A stretch of DNA of 64,000 nt from JBMNPT01 sp050943735 (GTDB taxonomy: Bacteria > Bacillota > Clostridia > Oscillospirales > RGIG577), in contig JBMNPT010000004.1 of the NCBI GenBank assembly GCA_050943735.1, forward strand, positions 144,611 to 208,610, written 5' to 3'. Within the stretch, counting starts at the first letter, position 1. Every line of letters begins with the position of its first letter. Positions 57,157 through 64,000 of this stretch are shown here, in pieces. The translations under genes were made by a program, and so were the position numbers. The notes beneath the pieces were generated by a model. That model worked only from the letters and a program-made list of their open reading frames with translations, was not told where the DNA came from and made no database searches.

Positions 57157-58938
57157 TCTCTTCTCCTGCCGCAGCCGGCTGGCCAACGCTTCATCCGGCG
57201 TGACATAGGCGGTATAAAAATGATCGTAAATCACCATTCCAGGTTTGGCGCCGCCCGGTTTTTTCACATGGCGCACCAACGCGTAATCCACCGGCACATT
57301 GGCAGAATCTTTGGCGCTGGAATAGGAGGCCGCCAAAATAGCCGCCTGGGTGATGGCCTCCACCGGGAGATCGTCCAGCCCCATTCCTCCGGTGACCAGA
57401 ATGGTATGGGATCCGGGGGCATTTTTGGTGTGCAGCCACAGGTCAGTGCGCTCCGCCGTACGGAGTGTCAGCTCATCGTTTTGCTTGTTGTTCTTGCCCA
57501 CGTACACATCAAATCCATCGTCGGTCACAAAGTGCATGGGATGGGACAAGACTGTCCGTTTGGCGCCTTTTTGCAGCGCGGGGCCATGCAGATATCCCTG
57601 CTCCCGCAATTCCTGCCGCATTTCGGCCAGTTCTTTTTCGTTCTCCGCCTTATAAATGTTATCAAATACCGTTTCCAGATAGCGCAGCTCTTCCTGGCTC
57701 TCCGCCACCTGACGGGTCAAATGCTCTTCCTTGCTCTTCATTTTCTGATAACGCCGGTAATACATCTGAGCGTTTTGGTTGGGAGTGTTGCGGATATCCA
57801 GTTCAATCTCCACAGGTGGACAGCCTTCCTCGTAATAGTTTTCCACCGTCACAGAAGTCATTCCCCGTTCCATCCGGTAGAGATTGGCGGTGAGCAAATC
57901 CCCATACACTCGGTATTGATCCCGCTGACGGCTCTGCTCCAACTCCTCCTGCTGAATGGCCAGTTTTTTGCTCACCCGCTCCAGATTGTTCATCACCACC
58001 CGGAATACATCCGCGGACTTCTGCCGCATGCGCTCCATGGTATCCCGCAGGTCATAGTACTCATCCAGCAGCTTGCTGGGACTTTCATAAGACCTCTGCT
58101 CCAACTGTCCCGCGTACTGCCGGATCTCCATATAACTGAATTCCCGGGGCTTTCCGCTGTCCGGTTCCACCACCATGCAGGGGGCCGATCTGCCCTGCTG
58201 CAGGCTCTCCAGCACATCCCACAGGTAAAAGGCCAGTTTGTCCCGCTGCAGCTCAGTACAGCCCGCCAGGGTGGCATCGGTATGCCCGGTGGCCCGATAG
58301 GCCAGCTCCCGGCAAATCAGCGGGGAAAAGCCCGTAAAATACCCCAATAATTCTTTATCCAACCGTTTCTCAGGAGCTAGCCGCTCCAAAATCTGAGGAA
58401 TTTCCTCTTTGGAAACGGTAAGGGGGTTGCGTTTGTTCTGAGCGGGAGGCAGCTCATACAGCATGCCGGGCAGCACCTGTCGGGCCATACTCATGGTGAT
58501 GTCCACATGACGGATGGCGTCAATGATACGCTTTTCGCCATCATAAAAAATGATGTTGGAGTGACGTCCCATAATCTCCATGGCCAATGTCTTACGCTGC
58601 AATTCCCCCAGCTCGTTGTATCCCTCAAACACCAGTTGGCACACCCGTTCAAAATCCGGCTGTTCCACTGCCACCAAACGGGCTCCCAACAGATGTTTGC
58701 GCAGCAGCATACAAAACATGGGCGGTGTCGTGGGGTTTTCGTATTGCTTCTGGGTGATGTGCAGCCGGGCATTGTTGGCATTGGCACACAAAATCACCCG
58801 GCAGCTTTTTTTGTAGCCCCGAAAAGAAAGCAACAGATTGTCCTTGTCAATCTGGTGAACCTTGTCCACCTTGCAGTCCAGTACCGCTTCCCGCAGCTCT
58901 GTCACCACACTCTGTAAATATCCACTGTCCAGTGCCAT
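57151..58938 (-). CDS. rqcH: Ribosome quality-control protein RqcH (NFACT family)
   Basis: 595 residues. NFACT-N domain with DKVHQIDKDNLLLSFRG and LHITQKQYENPTTPPMFCMLLRKHL (by parts), the helix-hairpin-helix region, a central coiled coil (about 290-430), and NFACT-R with GFDVYVGKNNKQNDELTLR, DLWLHTKNAPGSHTIL and NVPVDYALVRHVKKPGGAKPGMV (by parts). RqcH binds stalled 50S subunits and adds alanine tails to nascent chains; older names call it fibronectin-binding FbpA. ATG 58938 follows GAGG with 6 nt. It ends a block with Nif3 and trmK. Confidence 0.94.
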   Translation of the reverse strand: MALDSGYLQSVVTELREAVLDCKVDKVHQIDKDNLLLSFRGYKKSCRVILCANANNARLHITQKQYENPTTPPMFCMLLRKHLLGARLVAVEQPDFERVCQLVFEGYNELGELQRKTLAMEIMGRHSNIIFYDGEKRIIDAIRHVDITMSMARQVLPGMLYELPPAQNKRNPLTVSKEEIPQILERLAPEKRLDKELLGYFTGFSPLICRELAYRATGHTDATLAGCTELQRDKLAFYLWDVLESLQQGRSAPCMVVEPDSGKPREFSYMEIRQYAGQLEQRSYESPSKLLDEYYDLRDTMERMRQKSADVFRVVMNNLERVSKKLAIQQEELEQSRQRDQYRVYGDLLTANLYRMERGMTSVTVENYYEEGCPPVEIELDIRNTPNQNAQMYYRRYQKMKSKEEHLTRQVAESQEELRYLETVFDNIYKAENEKELAEMRQELREQGYLHGPALQKGAKRTVLSHPMHFVTDDGFDVYVGKNNKQNDELTLRTAERTDLWLHTKNAPGSHTILVTGGMGLDDLPVEAITQAAILAASYSSAKDSANVPVDYALVRHVKKPGGAKPGMVIYDHFYTAYVTPDEALASRLRQEKRK

Positions 58939-58939
58939 A

Positions 58940-60049
58940 TCATCCCTCTTGCTTCCAATACTGCACAACGCTGTGCCGGCGCTGTGTCACTTCTACCTTC
59001 AAATCAGGCCATTGCTGCCGCAGCCAATTGGCCACCCGGCCGCACACCATCTGTTCGGTTTCAAAATGTCCCGCATCCACCAATCTCTGCCCCTTTTCCC
59101 AGGCGGTGAGCATGGGGTGATACTTGCAGTCGGCGGTCACATAGGCATCGGCCCCCCGGGCAAATGCCAGGTCAGCAAATTCCCCGCAGGCGCCTCCTCC
59201 CACTGCCACCCGGAGCACAGGCCCTTCTTCTCCCACATACCGCAAACCCTGGGCGCCCAGCCGCACCCGGACAAATTCCAGAAATTCTCTCCACTGCATC
59301 CTCCAGGGCAAGGTCCCCAGGCGGCCCAGGCCCAATGCCGGACGGGGAGCATGGGTGTCGGTCACCGAATAGGCAGGCTCCTCATAAGGATGCCGGGCCC
59401 GCATGGCCGCAATGATCCGCCCCATTTGTGCCGCAGGCGCGCTTACTTCCAGCTTGATCTCCTGCACCAGTTCGGGTTTTCCCAGTTCCCCCACAAAGGG
59501 TCGAGCCCCTTCCAATGGGCGAAAACGTCCTTCTCCCTGCAGCGAAAAGGAGCAGCTATCATAGGCACCCAGGCGGCCTGCGCCGGCTTCCGCCAGCGCG
59601 CTCCGCACCACCTCCGCATGAGAGGCCGGAACATAGACCTCCAGCTTCTGCCACTGCTCCCACCAGGTGGGCTCCAGCACCTCCAGATTTGTCAGCTCCA
59701 GCGCCTGGGCCAATGCGTCATTGACGCCCTCTTCCGCCACGTCCAGATTGGTGTGCATGGAGATCAGTCCCATCCCCCGCTCTGCCATGGCCAAAATTTT
59801 TTCTCCCTCGGGAGTATCGGGGGTGACACGCTTCATTCCCTGAAAAATCATGGGATGGTGGCTGACCAGCAGATCACACCCCCGCTCCTCGGCCTCGCGA
59901 ATGCTCTCCATGGTGGCGTCCAGTGTCACCAGAACCCCATGGACTTCTTTCTGTCCGTCGCCGCAAAGCAGCCCTACATTGTCCCAGCTCTCCGCAGTGT
60001 GCAAAGGGGCTTTGCTGGCCAAAAATCCCAAAATTTCACTTCGTTTCAT
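58940..60049 (-). CDS. Nif3-like dinuclear-metal protein
   Basis: 369 residues, the long form with an inserted ferredoxin-like domain (about 125-230). Metal ligands lie in LVSHHPMIFQGMKR (HH), SMHTNLDVAEEGVNDALA (H...D) and, at the C-terminus, ADAYVTADCKYHPMLTAWE and VDAGHFETEQ. It adjoins trmK, the usual neighbour in Firmicutes, and overlaps it by 14 nt. Members have been called GTP cyclohydrolase-like, but the real activity is unsettled. Confidence 0.93.
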   Translation of the reverse strand: MKRSEILGFLASKAPLHTAESWDNVGLLCGDGQKEVHGVLVTLDATMESIREAEERGCDLLVSHHPMIFQGMKRVTPDTPEGEKILAMAERGMGLISMHTNLDVAEEGVNDALAQALELTNLEVLEPTWWEQWQKLEVYVPASHAEVVRSALAEAGAGRLGAYDSCSFSLQGEGRFRPLEGARPFVGELGKPELVQEIKLEVSAPAAQMGRIIAAMRARHPYEEPAYSVTDTHAPRPALGLGRLGTLPWRMQWREFLEFVRVRLGAQGLRYVGEEGPVLRVAVGGGACGEFADLAFARGADAYVTADCKYHPMLTAWEKGQRLVDAGHFETEQMVCGRVANWLRQQWPDLKVEVTQRRHSVVQYWKQEG

Positions 60050-60740
60050 CCCATGTTTCCTCCACTTGGTCCAATTGTTTCAGTACCTGTCGGATCAGCT
60101 CCAGCCGCCTCTCATCCCGGCCCGACTTTTCCAGTCCCTCTTCCATCCGGGCATATCTCCGCCGCTGAAAACGCAGATATTCTCGCACCTGGGGTTCCCG
60201 GCTGTGCAGCACATGCCAGCCAATGTGCCGGTACACCTCCTCCGGATGAGGTTCAGTTCCCCGCCGTACTCGTAAAACGGTGTAGAATTTTTCCTCTTCC
60301 CGGCACACCCGCTCCTCTTCCACCCGATATCCGTGGGTGCATAGATAGGCCTTCAGCTCTGGCTGGGACGTCATGGGCTGGAGCAGCAGCGTAACCTCCG
60401 GCCGTTTGGCCAGAGAGGATTCCTCCAAAATCCGGGCGATCAGCTCACCGCCCATGCCCGCGATGATGATAGCGGTAACCGGCTTTTGCTCCACTCCCTG
60501 CAATCCATCCGCCCGCAAAGCAAACACCCGGTCTTCCAATCCATACTTGCAAATGTTATCCCGGGCCCTGGCAATGGGGCCTTCGTTCACATCACTGGCG
60601 TACACTGTGGGGCAGACGCCAGATGCAGCCAGCCAGATAGACAGATAGCCATGGTCGGTGCCAATGTCCGCCGCAATGCTGCCCTGCGGTACACTGCGGG
60701 CCAGCAATTCCAGCCGGGGGGTGAGTTTGGGAATCTTCAT
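60036..60740 (-). CDS. trmK: tRNA (adenine22-N1)-methyltransferase TrmK
   Basis: 234 residues. SAM-binding Rossmann motifs: GSIAADIGTDHGYLSIWL, VYASDVNEGPIARARDN and AIIIAGMGGELIARILEE, all TrmK marks. It methylates A22 of tRNA-Ser and others. ATG 60740 follows GGAGG with 8 nt; the longer frame to 60857 passes through the hairpin after the DUF1858 gene. First of the trmK-nif3-rqcH block. Confidence 0.93.
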   Translation of the reverse strand: MKIPKLTPRLELLARSVPQGSIAADIGTDHGYLSIWLAASGVCPTVYASDVNEGPIARARDNICKYGLEDRVFALRADGLQGVEQKPVTAIIIAGMGGELIARILEESSLAKRPEVTLLLQPMTSQPELKAYLCTHGYRVEEERVCREEEKFYTVLRVRRGTEPHPEEVYRHIGWHVLHSREPQVREYLRFQRRRYARMEEGLEKSGRDERRLELIRQVLKQLDQVEETWDETK

Positions 60741-60765
60741 GGACGGTTCCTCCTGCAAAAGAAAA

Positions 60766-60787
60766 GGGCGGACCTGTCTGTCCGCCC
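60766..60787 (-). terminator. Hairpin after the DUF1858 gene
   Basis: GGGCGGAC, CTGTCT, GTCCGCCC, with a minus-strand tail CTTTTCTTTTGC, just before trmK. Confidence 0.75.
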
Positions 60788-60801
60788 TGTACGGTTTTTG
60801 C

Positions 60802-61005
60802 TTACTTGTCAGCCAGATAGGCGTTGATACGGGCCACCAGCGCATCGGCGTCCACACCGTGCACCTTGCAGGCCTGCTCTACACTCTCGCCAGTGGCCGA
60901 CGGGCATCCCAGACAGTGCATGCCGATCTCCAGAAAGAAGGGTGCAGTGCCTTCATCCATCCGCAGTACATCAAAAATAATGGTATCCTTTGTAATCTGT
61001 TTCAT
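60802..61005 (-). CDS. DUF1858-domain protein
   Basis: 67 residues, one DUF1858 domain: ITKDTIIFDVLRMDEGTAPFFLEIGMHCLGCPSATGESVEQACKVHGVDADALVARIN (by parts). The G-M-H-C-x2-C-P-x8-S-x2-A-C motif may bind a metal or persulfide, as in the N-terminal domain of ScdA/YtfE-type iron-sulfur repair proteins and hybrid-cluster partners. Stand-alone copies are common in Clostridia. GGAGG lies before ATG 61005. Confidence 0.92.
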   Translation of the reverse strand: MKQITKDTIIFDVLRMDEGTAPFFLEIGMHCLGCPSATGESVEQACKVHGVDADALVARINAYLADK

Positions 61006-61025
61006 TCCAATTCCTCCTGTTACGG

Positions 61026-61721
61026 TTAGTCCATTCCCACAAAATAGTAACTTCCATCCGAACGCTGGTTCAGTGTATAGGTATCCACCCGTTCACGTCC
61101 GGTTTCCGCCACATTGGCTTTTACAGTGACTTCCACACCATTTTCGGTCTTTTTCCCCTCTTCATAGGTAACCTGAATTTCTCCTCCCACCGAATTGGGG
61201 TCTACCGCATACACATCCCGGGATGCGTCATAAAAATCAGTATCCTGACCGTTGAAATTCTCAATGCCGAAATACTGTTTCACCAGGGCCGACATCTGAG
61301 AAGCGGAAAATTCCACACAGCCTGTCTCGTTGTTCATCTGACCGCTGCCCGCACCTTTCACCGCCGAATACATCACCAGAACATTCTGATTGATCTGGGA
61401 TGTACTGCTGAAAGGTTCCAGCCAAAAGGCCGCCAGCAATTCCACATAATCCTTGGCCACCTGCCGGGCTTCCGGACTGTCCGGTTTGCTCTGGGTGGGC
61501 TCCGGTGTCAGCTCAGGCACTGAAGGAGAGGTACTTTCCTCTGTAGGCTCCGTTTCTTCCTGAGAGGGTGTAACGGAAGGTTCTGTGGGATCTGGTGTCT
61601 GCAGCGTGCTGACCTCCGTTGTCGTTTCAATGGGATCCTCTTCTTCTTTTTTGTCGCCGCACGCGGACAATGCCGCCAACAGCAACGCCAACGCAGTCAA
61701 TACTGCCAAATATCGTTTCAT
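61026..61721 (-). CDS. Lipoprotein of unknown function
   Basis: 231 residues. Lipobox LALLLAALSACGDKK (Cys about 21), then a long acidic Thr/Pro/Glu linker (about 22-85; PDPTEPSVTPSQEETEPTEE) that holds the domain off the membrane. A mixed alpha/beta domain follows (RQVAKDYVELLAAFWLEPF, FSASQMSALVKQYFG, YTLNQRSDGSYYFVGMD). The final beta hairpin resembles NTF2-like/DUF4829 modules, but no family is certain. Minus-strand single gene, 20 bp upstream of the DUF1858 gene. Confidence 0.88.
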   Translation of the reverse strand: MKRYLAVLTALALLLAALSACGDKKEEEDPIETTTEVSTLQTPDPTEPSVTPSQEETEPTEESTSPSVPELTPEPTQSKPDSPEARQVAKDYVELLAAFWLEPFSSTSQINQNVLVMYSAVKGAGSGQMNNETGCVEFSASQMSALVKQYFGIENFNGQDTDFYDASRDVYAVDPNSVGGEIQVTYEEGKKTENGVEVTVKANVAETGRERVDTYTLNQRSDGSYYFVGMD

Positions 61722-61811
61722 AATGGGTTCCTGCCTTTTTCAAATTGGCTGCCACGCAGCCTTGTCCTTATTGTAGAGCATTTGTCCATGATTTGCAAGG
61801 GTACTTTCCAG

Positions 61812-61901
61812 TTATCGTCTGGACATCCCAATGCCAATGACAACCGCCACCACAATCACCAGGCCAATCGCCACAACGGGCAACAGAGAAACCATTGCCA
61901 T
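61812..61901 (-). CDS. 29-residue single-pass membrane peptide
   Basis: A short frame not found by length-limited gene finders. It encodes MAMVSLLPVVAIGLVIVV then AVVIGIGMSRR and a stop. One hydrophobic helix of about 21 residues ends in a short basic tail. GGAGG lies 8 nt before ATG 61901, which is a full-strength site and strong support for translation. It stands between the lipoprotein gene and the prophage border, with no other gene there. The type resembles small regulatory or toxin-like membrane peptides. No family recognised. Confidence 0.75.
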   Translation of the reverse strand: MAMVSLLPVVAIGLVIVVAVVIGIGMSRR

Positions 61902-61964
61902 CTTTCATTCCTCCTTTGGAATATCCTGTTTTGCTTCAAATGGGATTTTATTATAGCATAAATC

Positions 61965-62030
61965 TTACTAACAGAAAACCCTTGATATATAAGGGTTTTC
62001 TGCAATCCTTGTTACTAACAAGGCACTAAC
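61965..62030. repeat. Possible attachment site at the prophage border
   Basis: CAGAAAACCCTT, 7-nt GATATAT, AAGGGTTTTCTG is a perfect 12-bp inverted repeat. It is flanked by TTACTAACA at 61965-61973 and 62012-62020, and CACTAAC at 62024. Tyrosine-integrase core sites often have this form. No second copy is in the window to prove it. Confidence 0.45.
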
Positions 62031-62093
62031 CTTAAAAATTTATGATGTTCTGTAATAGCTTTGAAAGTTAATTTTCAATCCCAATAAAGCATT

Positions 62094-63806
62094 TCAATTA
62101 AGGTCAAATCTATTACCATAGATTCCATCAAGTGTACTTCCAAAATTAAAAGCATCAAGGGAAGAACTATCATTAGAACCTACTTTAGCTGCATCTATTT
62201 CAGCTTGTCTTTCAGCAGTTGCAGCCCTTGCATCAGCTTTCATTTGATTCAAGGAAGCTTCTCTTGCTTTGGCATTAGCTTCAAGTTCACTTCTGTAATT
62301 GGCTAATTCATTGTTTCTTGCGTTCTTAGCTGCATTATTTTCAAGCTGTGCAGTTGTTCCAAAGGTTACTTCAGCAATAGCATCAATAGAAACACCAGGA
62401 AGCTTATTAAGAATACTGATGAAATCATTTATAATGCGAATTGCACCATTTACCATATTTTGAAGAATCATCAGAACATTTGCTTTCATATCACCCATGA
62501 AATTAGCAATGTTGGTTGCAACAGTCTTGAATGCAAGCTGCATCTGTTCCCACAATCCAATAACCCAATATACCCCTGTGAAGAATCCGATTTTAACCCA
62601 ATCCCAAGCAGTTAGAATTGCATTGCATACGGTAAGCCAGGCAACCTTCACCCCACCAATTTTGTTAATCCAAATAACAATTGCACCAACAACAGCAGCA
62701 ATAGCTAATACAATCCAAGTAATAGGGCTTGCAAGCAGTGCAGAATTCAAAGCCCACTGTGCTATTGTTTGGGCAAGCGTTACCATCTTCCAAATAGCAA
62801 ACGCTGCTGCAACCACACCAACCGCAGCACCTACACCCCAAAAGATTGGTTCAAGTGTACTCCAATTATCAGCAATCCACTGTGCCCCTGAACCTATAAT
62901 TTGGATTAAAGGGTTAAAAGCCTGAAGCAATACATTCTGAAGCTGTGTCCACACTTGTGAAAATGTATAAGGCATACTTTCAAATTTTCTATTGGTTTCA
63001 TCTGCTGTTGCAAACATAGCATTCTTTACAACATCCGCAGTAATTAACCCTTCCTGTGCCATAGCCCTGATATTGCCAATAGGAACATCCAAATAATCTG
63101 CAATACTCTGAATAATTGTAGGGGCTTGTTCAAAAATTGAATTAAGTTCTTCACCCCTAAGAACACCGCTTGCCATTGCTTGTGTAAGCTGAAGCATAGC
63201 TGCATCAATACCAGCAGCAGAAGTTCCCGCAATAGTGAATTGCTTGTTTATCTGTTCTGTAAAGGCAATAATTTCATCATTACTTTTGAAAGCATCACCC
63301 GCCATAATCCCCATTTTCGCAACCGCATCAGCAGTAGTTTGATAAGCAGCCCTGGAACGATTAGCAGAATCCATAATTTTATTCTGAAGTTCTTCAGTTG
63401 TCTGAAGTCCATCATTCATAAGATTCAACCTTGCTGTTGTCTGTGTCATTGTATCAGCCAATTCCAAAATCTTTTTACCGCTGAATGCAACACCTAAAAC
63501 ACCAGCAACACCCATAAATTTGGATTTTAGAATATCTGCTTCACTTCCACAATTTCTAACACTCTGATTGAACTTTCTCTGCTGTTCGTCAGCTTGTCTT
63601 ATATTTTCTTCAATTCCATCCAAAGCAACTTCAGCCCTTGCAAGTTCATCCCTTGCTTGTCTGATAGCAGAAGTATCAACAGCATTGGAAGAAACTGCAT
63701 CCAGTGCTTCAAAACTGCTTATAACGGAAGTCATAGCCCTTTGCATTGAACGCAAAGCGGGGGAAAAATTATCATACAATTGAATTGCAGTTCTAATTGT
63801 TGCCAT
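62094..63806 (-). CDS. Phage tape-measure protein
   Basis: 570 residues. N-terminal coiled coil (FSPALRSMQRAMTSVISSFEAL, QARDELARAEVALDGIEENIRQADEQQRKF by parts), the tape-measure core TIG-type block GSEADILKSKFMGVAGVLGVAF...NIRAMAQEGLITADVVKNAM, hydrophobic segments at about 320-400 (VGAAVGVVAAAFAIWKMV, SPITWIVLAIAAVVGAIVIW), and a helical, Ala/Glu-rich C-terminus. It sets tail length and may span the host membrane on infection. It is short for the family. It ends only about 50 bp from the border, with no downstream tail gene, so the prophage may be truncated. GGAAGG lies 9 nt before ATG. Confidence 0.9.
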   Translation of the reverse strand: MATIRTAIQLYDNFSPALRSMQRAMTSVISSFEALDAVSSNAVDTSAIRQARDELARAEVALDGIEENIRQADEQQRKFNQSVRNCGSEADILKSKFMGVAGVLGVAFSGKKILELADTMTQTTARLNLMNDGLQTTEELQNKIMDSANRSRAAYQTTADAVAKMGIMAGDAFKSNDEIIAFTEQINKQFTIAGTSAAGIDAAMLQLTQAMASGVLRGEELNSIFEQAPTIIQSIADYLDVPIGNIRAMAQEGLITADVVKNAMFATADETNRKFESMPYTFSQVWTQLQNVLLQAFNPLIQIIGSGAQWIADNWSTLEPIFWGVGAAVGVVAAAFAIWKMVTLAQTIAQWALNSALLASPITWIVLAIAAVVGAIVIWINKIGGVKVAWLTVCNAILTAWDWVKIGFFTGVYWVIGLWEQMQLAFKTVATNIANFMGDMKANVLMILQNMVNGAIRIINDFISILNKLPGVSIDAIAEVTFGTTAQLENNAAKNARNNELANYRSELEANAKAREASLNQMKADARAATAERQAEIDAAKVGSNDSSSLDAFNFGSTLDGIYGNRFDLN

Positions 63807-63812
63807 TTACAT

Positions 63813-64000
63813 TCACCTTCCTTTCTTAAAAATCTTTTTTATAAAGATTGAAAACCTATGGCTCCTCTTATACTGTTTTTCAAGCATTCTTCTTTCTCTT
63901 TCCCATTTGCAAGCAGTATCAAAACCATTCCTTTTCACATCATAAACATCCAAATTCTTCAGCTTCTGAACAATTTCCTGATAATCATATCCATCAAGGG
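63813..64000 (-). CDS. Partial phage gene upstream of tape measure
   Basis: The minus-strand frame is open from the window edge to TGA at 63813-63815, with 61 visible residues: YDYQEIVQKLKNLDVYDVK, CKWERERRMLEKQYKRSHRF, IKKIFKKGR. Basic and helical. The position just before the tape measure is where tail-assembly chaperones are usually encoded, but the visible part is too short to identify. The 5' end lies outside the window. Confidence 0.6.
   Translation of the reverse strand, partial: LDGYDYQEIVQKLKNLDVYDVKRNGFDTACKWERERRMLEKQYKRSHRFSIFIKKIFKKGR

Larger units (their letters stand above)
61965..64000. mobile_element. Prophage or prophage remnant, window cuts it
   Basis: From about 61,965 the DNA becomes AT-richer and the coding changes to phage tail genes (tape measure and the gene before it), all on the minus strand. 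The border contains an inverted repeat (61972-62002) and short direct repeats (TTACTAACA at 61965 and 62012). The rest of the prophage must lie to the right of the window. Confidence 0.75.

Overview
The window looks like a chromosome segment of a spore-forming, anaerobic gut clostridium, most likely in the Oscillospiraceae (Flavonifractor/Oscillibacter-like). The indications are a spoIIGA-sigE pair, a reverse rubrerythrin under an Rrf2 regulator, a non-pyrrolysine MttB-family methyltransferase, Clostridia-type 6S RNA, FtsH, RqcH and many solute importers. The species is inference. Core genes are GC-rich; both ends of the window are AT-richer and mobile.

Positions 1-13,170 are accessory DNA. 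A roughly 10.9-kb integrative element (about 2,264-13,169) sits in the 3' end of the reverse rubrerythrin gene. A 26-bp direct repeat marks both junctions, the element restores the intact gene on the right, and a displaced 3' fragment of a rubrerythrin gene remains on the left. The element carries a Tn916-type integrase, a WYL regulator, small HTH regulators, a second compact tyrosine recombinase, a phage-like small protein and a minus-strand block of small unknown genes. No relaxase or conjugation gene is visible. Its most striking part (5.2-8.1 kb) is a cassette-like row of genes. Two of these encode PH-like proteins with a C-terminal glycine zipper. Three genes sit behind near-identical promoters whose spacer contains the operator GCCCATAAACGGGC, and they are separated by repeats that carry fossil copies of the recombinase gene's 3' end. 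A relative with a SHOCT-like tail lies outside the element at 277-1,200, beside a serine recombinase.

Positions 13.1-27.3 kb are chromosomal: rrf2-rubrerythrin, two leucine tRNAs, a lipoprotein, a MarR-controlled operon (MttB-family methyltransferase, small membrane partner, Na+/solute symporter), a MATE exporter, a TSUP permease, and a sugar-type ABC importer with two permeases plus an amidohydrolase. From 27.6 to 45.9 kb come an LtaS-like phosphoglycerol transferase, malic enzyme, livJHMGF amino-acid importer, NhaC antiporter, DegV, TVP38/DedA-like protein, TrkH-type K+ channel, patatin, a large TPR protein and FtsH. From 45.9 to 61.9 kb come a split TSUP pair, a PIN-like protein, tcdA, 6S RNA, DUF1292, sigE-spoIIGA, an AI-2E family permease, a tripartite tricarboxylate transporter with PdxA under an AraC regulator, rqcH, Nif3, trmK, DUF1858, a lipoprotein and an unannotated 29-residue membrane peptide.

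At about 61,965 the composition drops sharply into prophage DNA. A tape-measure gene lies directly at the junction, preceded by a partial upstream gene that runs off the window. In function the core carries oxidative-stress defence, import and catabolism of methylated amines, sugars, branched-chain amino acids and carboxylates, ion homeostasis, and sporulation control. The left arm is a recombination hot spot with a possible new membrane-protein cassette system.
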